DNA from: Kalaharituber pfeilii
Taxonomy: Eukaryota; Ascomycota; Pezizomycetes; Pezizales; Pezizaceae
Assembly (NCBI GenBank): GCA_015179045.1
Contig: WHUZ01000047.1
Coordinates: 248,001-312,000, forward strand
Reading direction: 5' to 3'
DNA length: 64,000 nucleotides
Each line of letters starts with the position of its first letter. Positions within the stretch are counted from its first letter, which is position 1. The notes under the pieces were generated by a model that saw nothing but the letters and a program-made list of their open reading frames with translations, was not told where the DNA came from and did no database searches. Shown piece after piece: positions 47,574 to 59,063 of the stretch. Made by a program: the position numbers and the translations under genes.

Positions 47574-48517
47574 AAGAGGACGGGAGTTGAAAGTGGCGCA
47601 CTTGAGGATGAAAAAGGATGTAAATCTGGAAGGAGGGGTCTATATTTGTAGCTATTGTTTAGTTACATAGCTAAGTCTAACGTTTTTATGGAGAGAGGAG
47701 AGTTTATTGTGCTCGCTCGATTAGCTTCGGGAGCTCTGCTACATACTACTGCTATCTACATTTTTCTGGCGCGATACGCCCCCTTTTTATATTCTCGCTC
47801 CTTCAGCCTTCAGCCTCCGTTCATTTTTAGCAACTTGAATTTTAGCCCTGCGAGGAAAGTTGAATTTTAGCCCTGTGAGGAAAGTTGAATTTTAGCCCTA
47901 TGAGGAAAGTTGAATTTTGACCCTATGAGGTTTAGCTCATTGACCGGGGGTGAGAGGCTACATTCTTACACTAAGTACAAAACACGAATTCTCACAACTT
48001 CACCTGAGAAAAAGTTTATTACCGCGTTGATATGGAATGTTAAACCTAACAAGAGAGACATGGGTTTTCATCAAGAATAGAAAAAAGGTATATATATATT
48101 TTTAAAACAAGAAAGAAAGAATCAAAACCAAGTTTATACCAAGTAAACTCCTCTGTAACTTTGTGGAAAAAAAAGTACACAACACTGTTGAGGTATCTAG
48201 CGGGCAGACAGAGAGAGAGGTGGATGAATAGGTTGGATGCTGGAGGACACAATCGAGGGATCGAGGGATTTTGCTGAGTAGAAAAGCGGTAGAATAGATA
48301 GAAGGACACATGGAAGAGAGCCTTTTCCCCGTGGGGAAATCGGCGATCCTAGCTGGTTGTTCGAATTGATAAGCACAGCAAATAGGCGCTCTGTAAAACT
48401 TGGCTTCGGCGTGAACCCTCTCATTTCAGCAAAACATCCTCTCCCACATCCTACCCACCCTCTCCCTCCCCCATCTCCCTTCCTCCTCCTCCCCACCATC
48501 CAACCCCCCGACCTTGT
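47574..48517. other. Intergenic region with a 26-bp tandem repeat
   Basis: No gene. A 26-bp unit (AATTTTAGCCCTGTGAGGAA then AGTTG) is repeated about four times at 47832-47930. The rest is AT-rich or CT-rich. Confidence 0.6.
47832..47930. repeat. 26-bp tandem repeat, about four units
   Basis: Units differ at one or two bases (CTGCGAGG, CTGTGAGG, CTATGAGG). Not coding. Confidence 0.9.
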
Positions 48518-48739
48518 TCAACTATAATACATCTCCAAGCTACTCCCATTCCCAATCTCATAATCCGCCAGTGTGATGTGGTCCTTATATGTCGTGTACC
48601 ACTTCTTGAGCACAATCTTCTCCGGGCTGGTGCCAATCTGCGCAGCAACGAGCTTCTTGAAGTCTCCGATCGTGTCGTTCGGGTCGCATTTCACGCGGAT
48701 CTTTTTGCCCAGGCGGTCGTTGCAGATGACTTCGATCAT
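48518..48739 (-). CDS. HUB1: Ubiquitin-like protein 5 / Hub1
   Basis: A 73-aa ubiquitin-like modifier that binds spliceosomal proteins non-covalently (Snu66 in yeast) and influences alternative splice-site use. One exon. The sequence begins [18 protein letters not shown], has [20 protein letters not shown] and ends [11 protein letters not shown]. The C-terminus carries a Tyr-Tyr and one following residue, where ubiquitin has Gly-Gly, as is typical of Hub1. Length and the whole sequence match the family without gaps. In most ascomycetes this gene is small and strongly conserved. The neighbouring DNA on the right is satellite, so this is the last conserved gene before the array. Confidence 0.96.
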   Translation of the reverse strand: MIEVICNDRLGKKIRVKCDPNDTIGDFKKLVAAQIGTSPEKIVLKKWYTTYKDHITLADYEIGNGSSLEMYYS

Positions 48740-49159
48740 GGTGGTGTTGGTGGGGGGGGGGAGGATGGAGGTTTAGTGGAGTTTTTGTCTGGATTGTGTT
48801 TGCCGTCAGAAAAATGTGGAAGTTGGGTGACACTGCTGGTTTTTCACAACTGTATGTCCGAAGAAGCTTGATAGGTATGATAGGTTAGAGCCGCAAGTAG
48901 CTGAACATTTGATTCGATGACTAAGCACACTAAATATATGCATGCATCCCTGCCTTTGTTAGGTCTGATGCTGTCATACAGCCAAAATCTAATCAGGGAT
49001 GCGTTATTTGGTATGCAGTATGATAGATAAGTTAAGCAGCAACATCGATTGCGTCAACGGGATTATCCCTTCCTTTCAAGTTCAACAGCCTAGACAGAGG
49101 CACCAAGGACGCAATGTGTGGATTTACGATGTTGCAGGCCCTGATACAGTACTAGTACA
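48740..49159. other. Upstream region of HUB1
   Basis: No gene. A G-run (48752-48760) lies just upstream of the start codon. Confidence 0.45.
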
Positions 49160-52100
49160 CTAGCATGTGGCCACCTCGCGACCGCGAGGGTGAGTGTAGG
49201 TGTAGCGGTAGTGGATAAGGGACCCGTAAAGTCGGCGTCAAGTGACTGTACACTCTTTACCAGTTCCATGACCGTACAATCTCGTTTCTCTGCATTTATT
49301 CATATCAGTATATTCGCTAGCATGTGGCCACCTCGCGACCGCGAGGGTGAGTGTAGGTGTAGCGGTAGCGGATAAGGGACCCGTAAAGTCGGCGTCAAGT
49401 GACTGTACACTCTTTACCAGTTCCATGACCGTGCAATCTCGTTTCTCTGCATTTATTCTTATCAGTATATTATCATTGTTATTTATAATATCACGCAATC
49501 CTACTCCTGCATCCAGGGAGCTCTAGTACCAAATGTAGCTTCAGAAGGTTAATTTTATATATTTTGTGGAGTATAATGCTAATAATTGTAGAACCTATAG
49601 ATAGCGAAACCCTCGTTACAGCCCATAAACTCTACCTAAATTCCGGTTAATATCTACCCACAATGATATTGCTCAGATGCCCAGCATATGCCCTTTCATG
49701 TGTACCTAGCTTCCTTATCTGGCCTCTAGCACCATGCCGTACCGGTCCAGCGCATTCTCATTTTGCCCCATCTCGCACCATCGGGGAGCTCTTATTGTAT
49801 CTGTCAAATTGAGCCATACCGCCTCACTTTGCACCATAGAAAGGGGCCAGCCTTAACTGTGAATTGAGCTCATTTTACCATGTTCCACGCTGCTAGGTGG
49901 GTCCTGCCGTACCTGTCAAATTTGGCTCATTCTGCTGTTCTCACATTGTGGAAAGAGTCCGGTGATACTTGTCAACTTGAGCTCATTCTGCCTCATCTCA
50001 CGCCATCGAAAGGAAGCTGTCATATCCTGCTAAATTGAGCTCATTCTGCCTCATCTTATACCATCAAGAGAGACTGCCATTCCTATTGAATTCGGCTCAT
50101 TCTGCTGCATCTCATAAGGAGCTATCATGCCTGTCAAATTCTGCTCGCCCTGCTGTATCTCATGTTGGCAAGAGAGATCTACCAATCCCTGTCAAATTCG
50201 GCTTATTCTGCTGCATCTCCCAGGCTGAAATAGACCTGCCATACCTGTCAAATTTGACTCTCGTTCTGCTGCATCTTGTGCTATCGAATAACTATCAAAT
50301 TGCGCTCATTCTGCTATATCTCATAATGCGGAAAGAGTCCTATTATACCTGTCAAATTTGGCTCACTCTGCTACTCTCCTGTGGAAAGGTGCTACTATAC
50401 CTATCAAATTGAGTTCGTTTTACTACACCTCATGCTGGTAAGAGAGGTGTGCCATACTTATGAAATTTGGCTCATTCTTTTGTATCTCGTGCCGTAGAAG
50501 AGTCTTGCCATACCTATATACTTGTTAAAGTTAGTTTATTCTACTGTATCTTGTATTGTCAAGGGAGACGTACATACCGGTCCAATTGAGTTCATTTTGC
50601 TGCATCTCGTGCTATCAAGAGAGACCTACTCTTTTTTTTTTTTTTTTTTTTTTAATTTCACGTAACTCCGCTTGCAGCTGTTCGCCATGACAGGGCAAGA
50701 GAGACCTACTGTACCTGTCAAATTCAGCTCATTCTACTGCTCTTACGCTATGGAAAGAGTCCTGTAATACTTGTCAACTTGAGCTCATTCGGCCACATCT
50801 CGCACCATTATCTCGCGCCATTGAGAGAAAGCTGTCATACCTGTTAAATTGAGCTTGTTCTGCCTCATTTTTGCCTGTCAAGGTCATATCGGTCAACTTG
50901 ACCACATCCATCCTCATCTTGCGCCATTGAGGGAGAGTGTTATACCTATTAAATTCAGCTCATTGTACTGCATCTCACACCATTGAGAAGCCATTATACC
51001 TATCAAAGTGTCTGTCAAATTCGGCTCATTTTGCTGCATCTCGTGAGGTGAAATAGACCTACCATACCTATCACATTTGACTCGTTCTGCTGCATCTCGC
51101 ACCATTGAGAAGCTGTCGTGCCTATCAAATTGAGGAGCTGTTGTGCCTGTCAAATTGAGGAGCTATCGTGCCTGCCAAATTGAGGAGCTGTCGTGCCTGT
51201 TAAATTGAGGAGCTATCGTGCCTGCCAAATTGAGGAGCTGTCGTGCCTGTTAAATTGAGGAGCTATCGTGCCTGTCAAATTGAGGAGCTGTTGTACCTGT
51301 CAAAGTGCCTGTCAAATTCGGCTCATTTTGCTGCATCTCGCGGGGTGAAATGGACCTACCATACCTGTCAAATTTGACTCGTTGTGCTACACCTCACACC
51401 ATTGAGGAGCTGTCGTGCCTGTCAAAGTGCCTATCAAATTCAGCTCATTTTGCTACATCTCGCAAGGTGAAATGGACCTACCATACCTGTCAAATTTGAC
51501 TCATTCTGCTGCATCTCACACCATTGAGGAGCTATCATACCTGTAAAGTGCCTGTAAAATTCGGCTCATTTTGCTGCATCTTGCGAGGTAAAATAGACCT
51601 ACCATACCTATCACATTTGACTCGTTCTGCTGCATGTCGCACTATTGAGGAGCTGTCGTGCCTGTCAAAGTGCCTGTCAAATTCAGCTCATTTTGCTATA
51701 TCTCGCGAGATGAAATAGACCTACCATACCTGTCAAATTTGACTCGTTCAGCTGCATCTCGTGCCATCGAATACCAGTCAAATTGTACTCTTATACTTGT
51801 TAAATTCGGCTCACTCTGTTACTATTGTGCTATGGAAAGCTGCTGCTATACCTGTCAAATTGAACTCGTTATACTTCATCTTCTGATGGTAAGAGAGATA
51901 TACTATACCTATAAAATTTGGCTCATTCTTCTGTATCTTATGCCGAGAATGTTGAGGTTCAGAAGAATGTGAACATTTCACATAAAGGTATTGATAGATA
52001 CGGCCAATTGCAACTCCTCATTGTTATGGTGTCCATTTCCGTGAAGGTTGATTTCATACGAAATGTGATAGAAACTCTTGATATAGGTATTGTTGGGCGT

Positions 52101-55100
52101 TTGGCATATTCCACATTAATATGTGCCTTATGACGAAGGTTCAGGGGTATGTTGAGGTTTAGGAGTATGTGAACATTTCACAGGTCTTTTTTTTTTTCAG
52201 GGGTTAGGTAGACGCCAAGGTCTTTTTTTTTTCAAGGGTTAGGTGGCCGCCAAGAGGGATGTAACTCAGTACGTTGAGACTAGCATGTGGCCACCTCGCG
52301 ACCGCGAGGGTGAGTGTAGGTGTAGCGGTAGTGGATAAGGGACCATTGTAGCCCCGTAAAGTCGGCGTCAAGTGACTGTACATTCTTTACCAGTTCCATG
52401 ACCGTACAATATCGTTTCTCTGCATTTATTCATATCGTTAAATCCCACTCCTGCATCCAGGGAGCTCTAGTATTAATTTTATATATTTTGTGGAGTATAA
52501 TTCTAATAATTGTAGAACCTATGGATAGCGAAACCCTCGTTACAGCCCATAAACTCTACCTAAATTCCGGTTAATATCTACCCACAATGATATTGCTCAG
52601 ATGTCCAGCATATGCCCTTTTAGGTGTACCTAGCTTCCGTATCTGGCCTCTAGCACCATGCCGTACCGGTCCAGCGCATTCTCATTTTGCCCCATCTCGC
52701 ACCATCGAAAGTAATCTGCCATACTTGTAAAATTGTAAATTGAGCTCATTTTGGCATATCTTGCACCATTAAGGAGGTCTTATTGTATCTGTCAAATTGA
52801 GCCATACCGCCTCACTTTGCACCATAGAAAGAAGCGCCTTAACTGTGAATTGAGCTCATTTTACCATGTTCCACGCTGCCAGGTGGGTCCTGCCGTACCT
52901 GTCAAATTTGGCTCATTCTGCTGTTCTCACACTGTGGAAAGAGTCCTGTGATACTTGTCAACTTGAGCTCATTCTGCCTCATCTCACGCCATCGAAAGGA
53001 AGCTGTCATACCCTGTTAAATTAAGCTCATTCTGCCTTCATCAAGAGAGACCACCATTCGTATTAAATTCGGCTCATTCTGCTGCATCTCACATTATTGA
53101 GGAGCTGTCATGCTTGTCAAATTCTGCTCACCTTGCTGTATCTCATGTTGGCAAGAGAGATCTACCAATCCCTGTCAAATTCGGCTTATTCTGCTGCATC
53201 TCCCAGGCTGAAATAGACCTGCCATACCTGTCAAATTTGACTCTCGTTCTGCTGCATCTTGTGCTATCGAATAACTATCAAATTGTGCTCATTCTGCTAT
53301 ATCTCACAATGCGGACAGAGTCCTATTATACCTGTCAAATTTGGCTCACTCTGCTACTCTCCTATAGAGAGGTGCTACTATACCTATCAAATTGAGTTCG
53401 CTTTACTACATCTCACGCTGGTAAGAGAGGTATGCCATACTTATGAAATTTGGCTCATTCTTTTGTATCTTGTGCCCTAGAAGAGTCTTGCCATACCTAT
53501 ATACTTGTTAAAGTTAGTTTATTCTACTGTATCTTGTATTGTCAAGGGAGACCTACACACCGGTCCAATTGAGTTCATTTTGCTGCATCTCGTACTATCA
53601 AGAGAGACCTACTTTTTTTTTTTTTTTTTTAAATTTCATGTAACTCCGCTTGCAGCTGTTCGCCATGGCAGGACAAGAGAGACCTACTATACCTGTCAAA
53701 TTCAGCTTATTCTGCTGCTCTTATGCTATGGAAAGAGTCCTGTAATACTTGTTAACTTGAGCTCATTCGGCCACATCTCGCGCCATTGAGAGAAAGCTGT
53801 CATACCTATTAAATTGAGCTTATTCTGCCTCATTTTTGCCTGTCAAGGTCATATCTGTCAACTTGACCACATCCATCCTCATCTTGCGCCATTGAGGGAG
53901 ACTGTTATACCTATTAAATTCGGCTCATTCTGCTGCATCTCACACCATTAAGGAGCTATCATGCCTGTCAAAGTGCCTGTCAAATTCGGCTCATTTTGCT
54001 GCATCTCGTGAGGTGAAATAGACCTACCATACCTATCACATTTGTCTCGTTCTGCTGCATCTCGCACCATTGAGGAGCTGTCGTGCCTGTCAAATTGAGG
54101 AGCTGTCATGCCTGTTAAATTGAGGAGCTATCATGCCTGTTAAATTGAGGAGCTGTCATGCCTGTTAAATTAAGGAGCTGTCGTGCCTGTTAAATTGAGG
54201 AGCTGTCGTGCCTGTCAAAGTGCCTATCAAATTCGGCTCATTTTGCTGCATCTCGCGGGGTGAAATGGACCTACCATACCTGTCAAATTTGACTCGTTCT
54301 GCTGTATCTCATACCATTGAGGAGCTATCGTGCCTGTCAAAGTGCCTATCAAATTCAGCTCATTTTGCTGCATCTCGCGAGGTAAAATGGACCTACTATA
54401 TCTGTCAAATTTGACTTGTTCAGCTGCATCTCGTGCCATCGAATACCAGTCAAATTGTACCCTTATACCTGTTAAATTTGACTCACTTTGTTACTATTGT
54501 GCTATGGAAAGCTGCTGCGGCTGTACCTGTCAAATTGAACTCGTTATGCTTCATCTCCTGATGGTGAGAGAGATATACCATACCTATAAAATTTGGCTCA
54601 TTCTTCTGTATCTTGTGCCGAGTATGTTGAGGTTCAGGAGAATGTGAACATTTCACATAAAGGGATTGCAGTGATAGATACGGCCAATTGCAACTCCTCA
54701 TTGTCGTGGTGTCCATTTCCGTGAAGGTTGATTCCATACGAAATGTGATGGAAACTCTTGATATAGGTATTGTCGGGCGTTTGGCATATTCCACATTAAT
54801 ATGTGCCTTATGACGAAGGTTCAGGGGTATGTTAAGGTTCAGGAGTATGTGAACATTTCACTTGGTACGCATTCACGGTTGTCGCCAAGGTCTTTTTTGA
54901 CAGGGGTTCGGTGTACGCCAAGAGGGATGTAACTCAGTACTATATAAGATGGTTGGTTGTTGCCAAGGTCGTTTTTGACAGGGGTTAGGTGCCCGCCAAG
55001 AGGAATGTAACTCAGTACTATAATAGATGGTTGGTTGTTGCCAAGGTCGTTTTTGACAGGGGTTAGGTGCCCGCCAAGAGGGATGTAACTCAGTACTATA
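49160..55100. repeat. Higher-order satellite array (two ~2.9-kb units of ~57-bp and 25-bp monomers)
   Basis: A block beginning CTAGCATGTGGCCACCTCGC occurs at 49160, 49317 and 52280. The first two are a 157-bp tandem pair, and 49317 to 52280 is a 2,963-bp direct period. Each large unit then has a fixed leader (about 49530-49760, 52460-52710), followed by degenerate monomers of about 57 bp with the core TCATTCTGCTGCATCTC and CCTGTCAAATT. An internal sub-array of 25-bp units (AAATTGAGGAGCTGTCGTGC then CTGTC) lies at about 51120-51300 and 54075-54215. A closing block holds GTGAACATTTCACA. Units end in a ~75-bp repeat with GTCGCCAAGGTC and GGGATGTAACTCAGTAC, present three times at 54875-55100. Open frames inside are repeat translations. 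Confidence 0.9.
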
Positions 55101-56119
55101 ATAGATTCCTTGGAGGCAGCAATGGCATCACCAATACAAACTTCTACTCGACAGCGGAAAAATTGTGTCTTTCGATAACGAATACCGTCTGCGGAACGAT
55201 GATGATACTATATTCAGAAAGATAAGCAGGCTCTGCAACCCGGAATTACTACACCATCACGACAGGTAGGATGCCTTGTCGGATTGCATAGTTGAGCAAT
55301 TGTCGACGTAAATAGGTTCCTTGTCGGTCAGCAGTGAAGTTCCTTTGACACGTACGATATCAGTGAACACTGGAACGCTATCAGAAACCGTGACCGCATG
55401 TGGATCACGTTGCCGGAACGTGCCGAGACTCGTCACAATGTCTCGCCCCCGCATACACATGTCTCAACATGCCTGCACAGCTACTGCAGGCGCAAGAAGG
55501 CAGCGATGAAAGAGATTGCTCACAGGTTTCCGAGAGGGGCGGCTGCTTCAGCCTCGTGATCAATTTCTCCGTCAGGGTACCTACGGCACTGACTCACAGC
55601 CGGTGTTCAATTCCTGGAAACAAGATTGGGAGAATATTGTTGGCTCAGCCCCACAATGGCATAGGATACATGCACATCTTTCTCAGCGTCCTTGGCAACC
55701 CCAAAGCAGGAATCCATAGCGGAAACTTTGCTGGAGAGAGGGTTAGAGCTCCTAGATGCATACCCAGAACCGCAGGATCTACAGGCGTATCCTGCAGCAT
55801 ATTGCAGTGCATGGATTCTCTTATCTTCAAGCGTTGACTAACATTCCTCTCATGTTTCCGCCTCTACAACTCCCCCTTCCCCACCCAAGAGTATGCTGAG
55901 AAGGGAATCCGCTCCGTCCGTTCTAACATACCATTCTGTTTGGGTGCCGGTAGGGACTGGTGCATGAATATGATGAGGAATGGTAGACCATTGGGCAAGT
56001 ATGCCGAATTGGGCGCCGTGGAGATAGTGAAAAGAGAGGCAAGTTGCGGATTGCTGGTACCCCTTGATGAAGGCTTGGTGGAGGTCGAGGATGAGAAACA
56101 GGAAATTGAGGTCACCTAA
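55101..56119 (+). other. Coding-like stretch, unrecognised, probably broken or multi-exon
   Basis: I recognise no family. The clearest coding piece is at about 55870-56119: NSPFPTQEYAEKGIRSVRSN, IPFCLGAGRDWCMNMM, GRPLGKYAELGAVEIVKREA and an acidic end EVEDEKQEIEVT before a stop at 56117-56119. A second piece at about 55690-55840 reads ESIAETLLERGLELLDAYPE, PQDLQAYPAAYCSAW and ILLSSSVD before a stop. A GTTGAC/CTAAC context between them could be an intron. Upstream, 55130-55560 is readable only in changing frames. It could be a real small multi-exon gene or a decayed one. Confidence 0.35.
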
Positions 56120-56880
56120 TTCAGGTTTTCAGGTTAGCCAGTAGTAGAGAAGTAATTGCGACCGTACAGGTAACACAATAGCGCCGAGACTCTATACAAA
56201 TTAAGCCAGACAGCCTTGACTATGGTAAAAATTAATAGGATAGTTCTCAGCCGACATGGACACAGTTACATGCAATAGCCCATGAAGGAAACTAGAGGGA
56301 GTAAATTCGTGTGATGGCTTTAGTCATAGTATGATATACAGTAACTTCTTCATCAAACTTTCCCCAAGTTCTGGAATTACTATCCTACTTTTGCTGTGGA
56401 TACACACAAATCACGTGGCCAAGCCCAAGCCCTGTGCCAGTCTCCATGGCCCAATATCCCAGTCCTTGTTTACTTATTAACTTTTTTTCTATTAACCAGT
56501 TGCTGCTTGAAAAACAGTTCCAGTTTCCACCGCCGTCTTCTTTTACAACTTTCGTTCCTCCCCAAATTCTTTAGGCAAGCGTCACTGTGCCCATTAGTTC
56601 CAGAGGGACCCCCGCAAACATGTGTTAGCCACTCGCAGAGGCCAGAAGCCGATAGTAGAAAGTAACCACATGAAATCACGTAGACGCCAAGGTATGTCGC
56701 TTATGACTAGGCGTTCGTTTCGACTTACCCTCAAGATCTACATAATCCAACCTACCACCGTTCCCAACCTCACATTAGTCAAAAGGGCGCCCGCCGCGCA
56801 CGCAATCCTCTGATCCCAAGATCTCATCCCCACCCTTTTAGAAAGTTGGAAAAATCCATCTCCCTCGCTCTCAGATCCAA

Positions 56881-56912
<32 letters not shown>

Positions 56913-58140
56913 AAAAGTATCTCCCACTATAAAAGCTTGCAACAAAATATCATAATAGCTAATAAATATACATAAAATAAAGGTTTTCAAAAACATAAAA
57001 AGACTCTACAACAAAATAAAAAGCTATATACTATTTACCCCCTGCCAATAATAATAAAGTCGATCTCTTATCACATGTCAAATCATATATTCTTCTTTTT
57101 TCTTGGAAAAAAAAAAAAAAGAAAAAAAAAAGTCCCTCCCGTTGTATGTAGAGTACAATATTCGCAAGAGAAACGAAACACTTACGTCATTTAGTCCGTA
57201 CATACATAATGCTTCCGATGTCCCTAAATCGGATTTTTTTTTTTTTTTTTTTTTGTGTATAAGAAGTCACGTTTCTTTCCTCACGGGATCTGAAACCTGA
57301 AAAAACGTGGAAAAGGACATCTAAGGATATTGGAAAGTTATATTATACGTAGAGAATATAGGCCAGTTATGTAGCAGTTTACTAAACTCAGTTAACTTGC
57401 TCACAATATGCCTCTCATGACCTCGGTCTTATTTTATCATTATTTTCCTATGGTGAGGAAGAGTTAACTCAGAAGTAGATAAAATATATGAGAACTCTCC
57501 AGCTTCAATGTTTTTATCAAACTCCCAAAAGCAAACCCACTTTGGGGAACGAGAACCATCCTTCTATGATCTTTTGGCATTTGACAATAAGCTTGTAACA
57601 GGAGAAAATTTGTTGCAATGCAGGGTAGCTCACATCAACGTACCGCCCTTGAAGGTGGATTCATACGATCATTAAGGATTATCTTAAGTGGCATGAGACA
57701 TCGTCGAGCACGGCAAGAATATTTAAGGGTTAGGAACTAAACATATAGCAGTATCACACCAGTTGGGCCAAAGTAGCAAGGACGAGAGGAATCAAAGCAG
57801 TTCAGGACTGAAGAACCGACAAGAAAACGAGACCAAGAAACTAGGCTCGTTCGTACCTAGGTTAAAAAAAACAGCGTCACAGGACACATTTCCATTCAAC
57901 TCACGAAAGTATCTAGTCAGATTGAGCGGGTTTAGGGAACAACACAACATAACCACTCAACCCATTCCATTTCCTTTCCTTGCTTTTCTTTGTTTTTTAA
58001 TAATAAAAGTGCAAGCACGTAATACATTGCAAATCCTAATCCCCAATCCAGGATCAAATAAAAGCATCTTCACACCTTGCGGCAAGGATGCAGAGGAAGG
58101 AAAGTCCTTGGACTGACTACATGATGTCCATGAACCGTTT
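56120..58140. other. Gene-poor AT-rich spacer
   Basis: No supported gene. A-runs at 56880-56916 and 57107-57130, T-run at 57235-57254. The last part is probably the 3' side of the thioredoxin gene. Confidence 0.5.
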
Positions 58141-59063
58141 CTACTCGTCAGGTGTATTGTTCGATGCCGTTGTGAGCTGTGTAAGGATCCCCTGCATACA
58201 ACAACGTTGACATTAGTGAAACCGTCCTTCAGTAGATTAAGACAAAGGTTAGAGCCCAAATACCTTTATAGCGTGGGCATCGGCCCCTACAGATCTCTTT
58301 ACTACATTGCCGTCCTTGAAAAATATAAATGTAGCTAGAAATAATTTCTCATAGTATTAGCTTTAACTTTCTAGGTGTATAGAGTACTGGTTCAAACGTA
58401 CGTATAGCTGTAATGCGCAGTTTCTCAGTGACGTCTTTTACCTCCTCAGTGTCAAGCTTGTAGAAACTAACTTGTTGATATTCAGATGATTTTGAATACG
58501 TCTCTATCACCGGCGCGATGGCAATGCAAGGCCCTACAATTCAACGGATATTTAAGCTATCAGTGCAGCACGTGCATTATGCTAACCTCTTGAGGTATTC
58601 TTACCACACCAGGTAGCATAGAAGTCAATGACAACCAGTTTGTCGGTCTTAAGGGCTGCTAGATACTCTGTCTCGCTAAAAGGTTACGAAAACACATTAT
58701 CAGTAAGCATTCGTTGATACATGAACATCAAAGTATATTGCGGCAAATGAGGAACACCAACCTATTGATACTCTGTACCGGCATGTTGACTTGAAGAGAC
58801 GTGTGAAAAAGCCGGAACGAGTTTGTTGCGCTGTATGTGGTGACTGACTGTAAACCAACCGGCTTAGGGATAACTCTCAATATTCGTGTACCGTGCTGAA
58901 GACTGCTAAATCTTTTTGCGGCTGTAAACGATAGAAACCTGAAAGCCTGTTGTGCTGATGTTGTAGTGGAGGCGGACAATGGCGCGGAGAGGGAGGGAAA
59001 GCGTGCGGAGACTCGGCTACTTATAAGCAAATGACGAACTGCGGCTGAGGTGATGGGCAGCAC
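58141..59063 (-). CDS. Thioredoxin with mitochondrial-type N-terminal extension
   Basis: A disulfide reductase using thioredoxin reductase and NADPH. Minus-strand exons 58762-59063, 58605-58675, 58402-58533, 58264-58334, 58141-58191, total 208 aa. The core begins at INSETEYLAALKTDKLVVID (residue about 99), has the active site WCGPC (codon for the first Gly split by intron 2) and the cis-proline strand IPTFIFFKDG, and ends with a short tail NNTPDE. The first about 95 residues are Ser/Arg/Thr-rich and almost free of acidic residues (HLLISSRVSARFPSLSAP), which fits a mitochondrial leader. The Met in NMPVQSINSETEY lies exactly where cytosolic thioredoxins start, so two start sites may give two locations. 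Two exons are each 71 nt. Confidence 0.93.

Noticed and set aside
50035..54647. Many open frames inside the satellite
   Set aside because: All are repeat translations (PVKFGSFCCIS-type text), interrupted at monomer length changes.
49160..55100. CRISPR-like array
   Set aside because: Repeats are contiguous and diverged, with no unique spacers, and the organism is a fungus.
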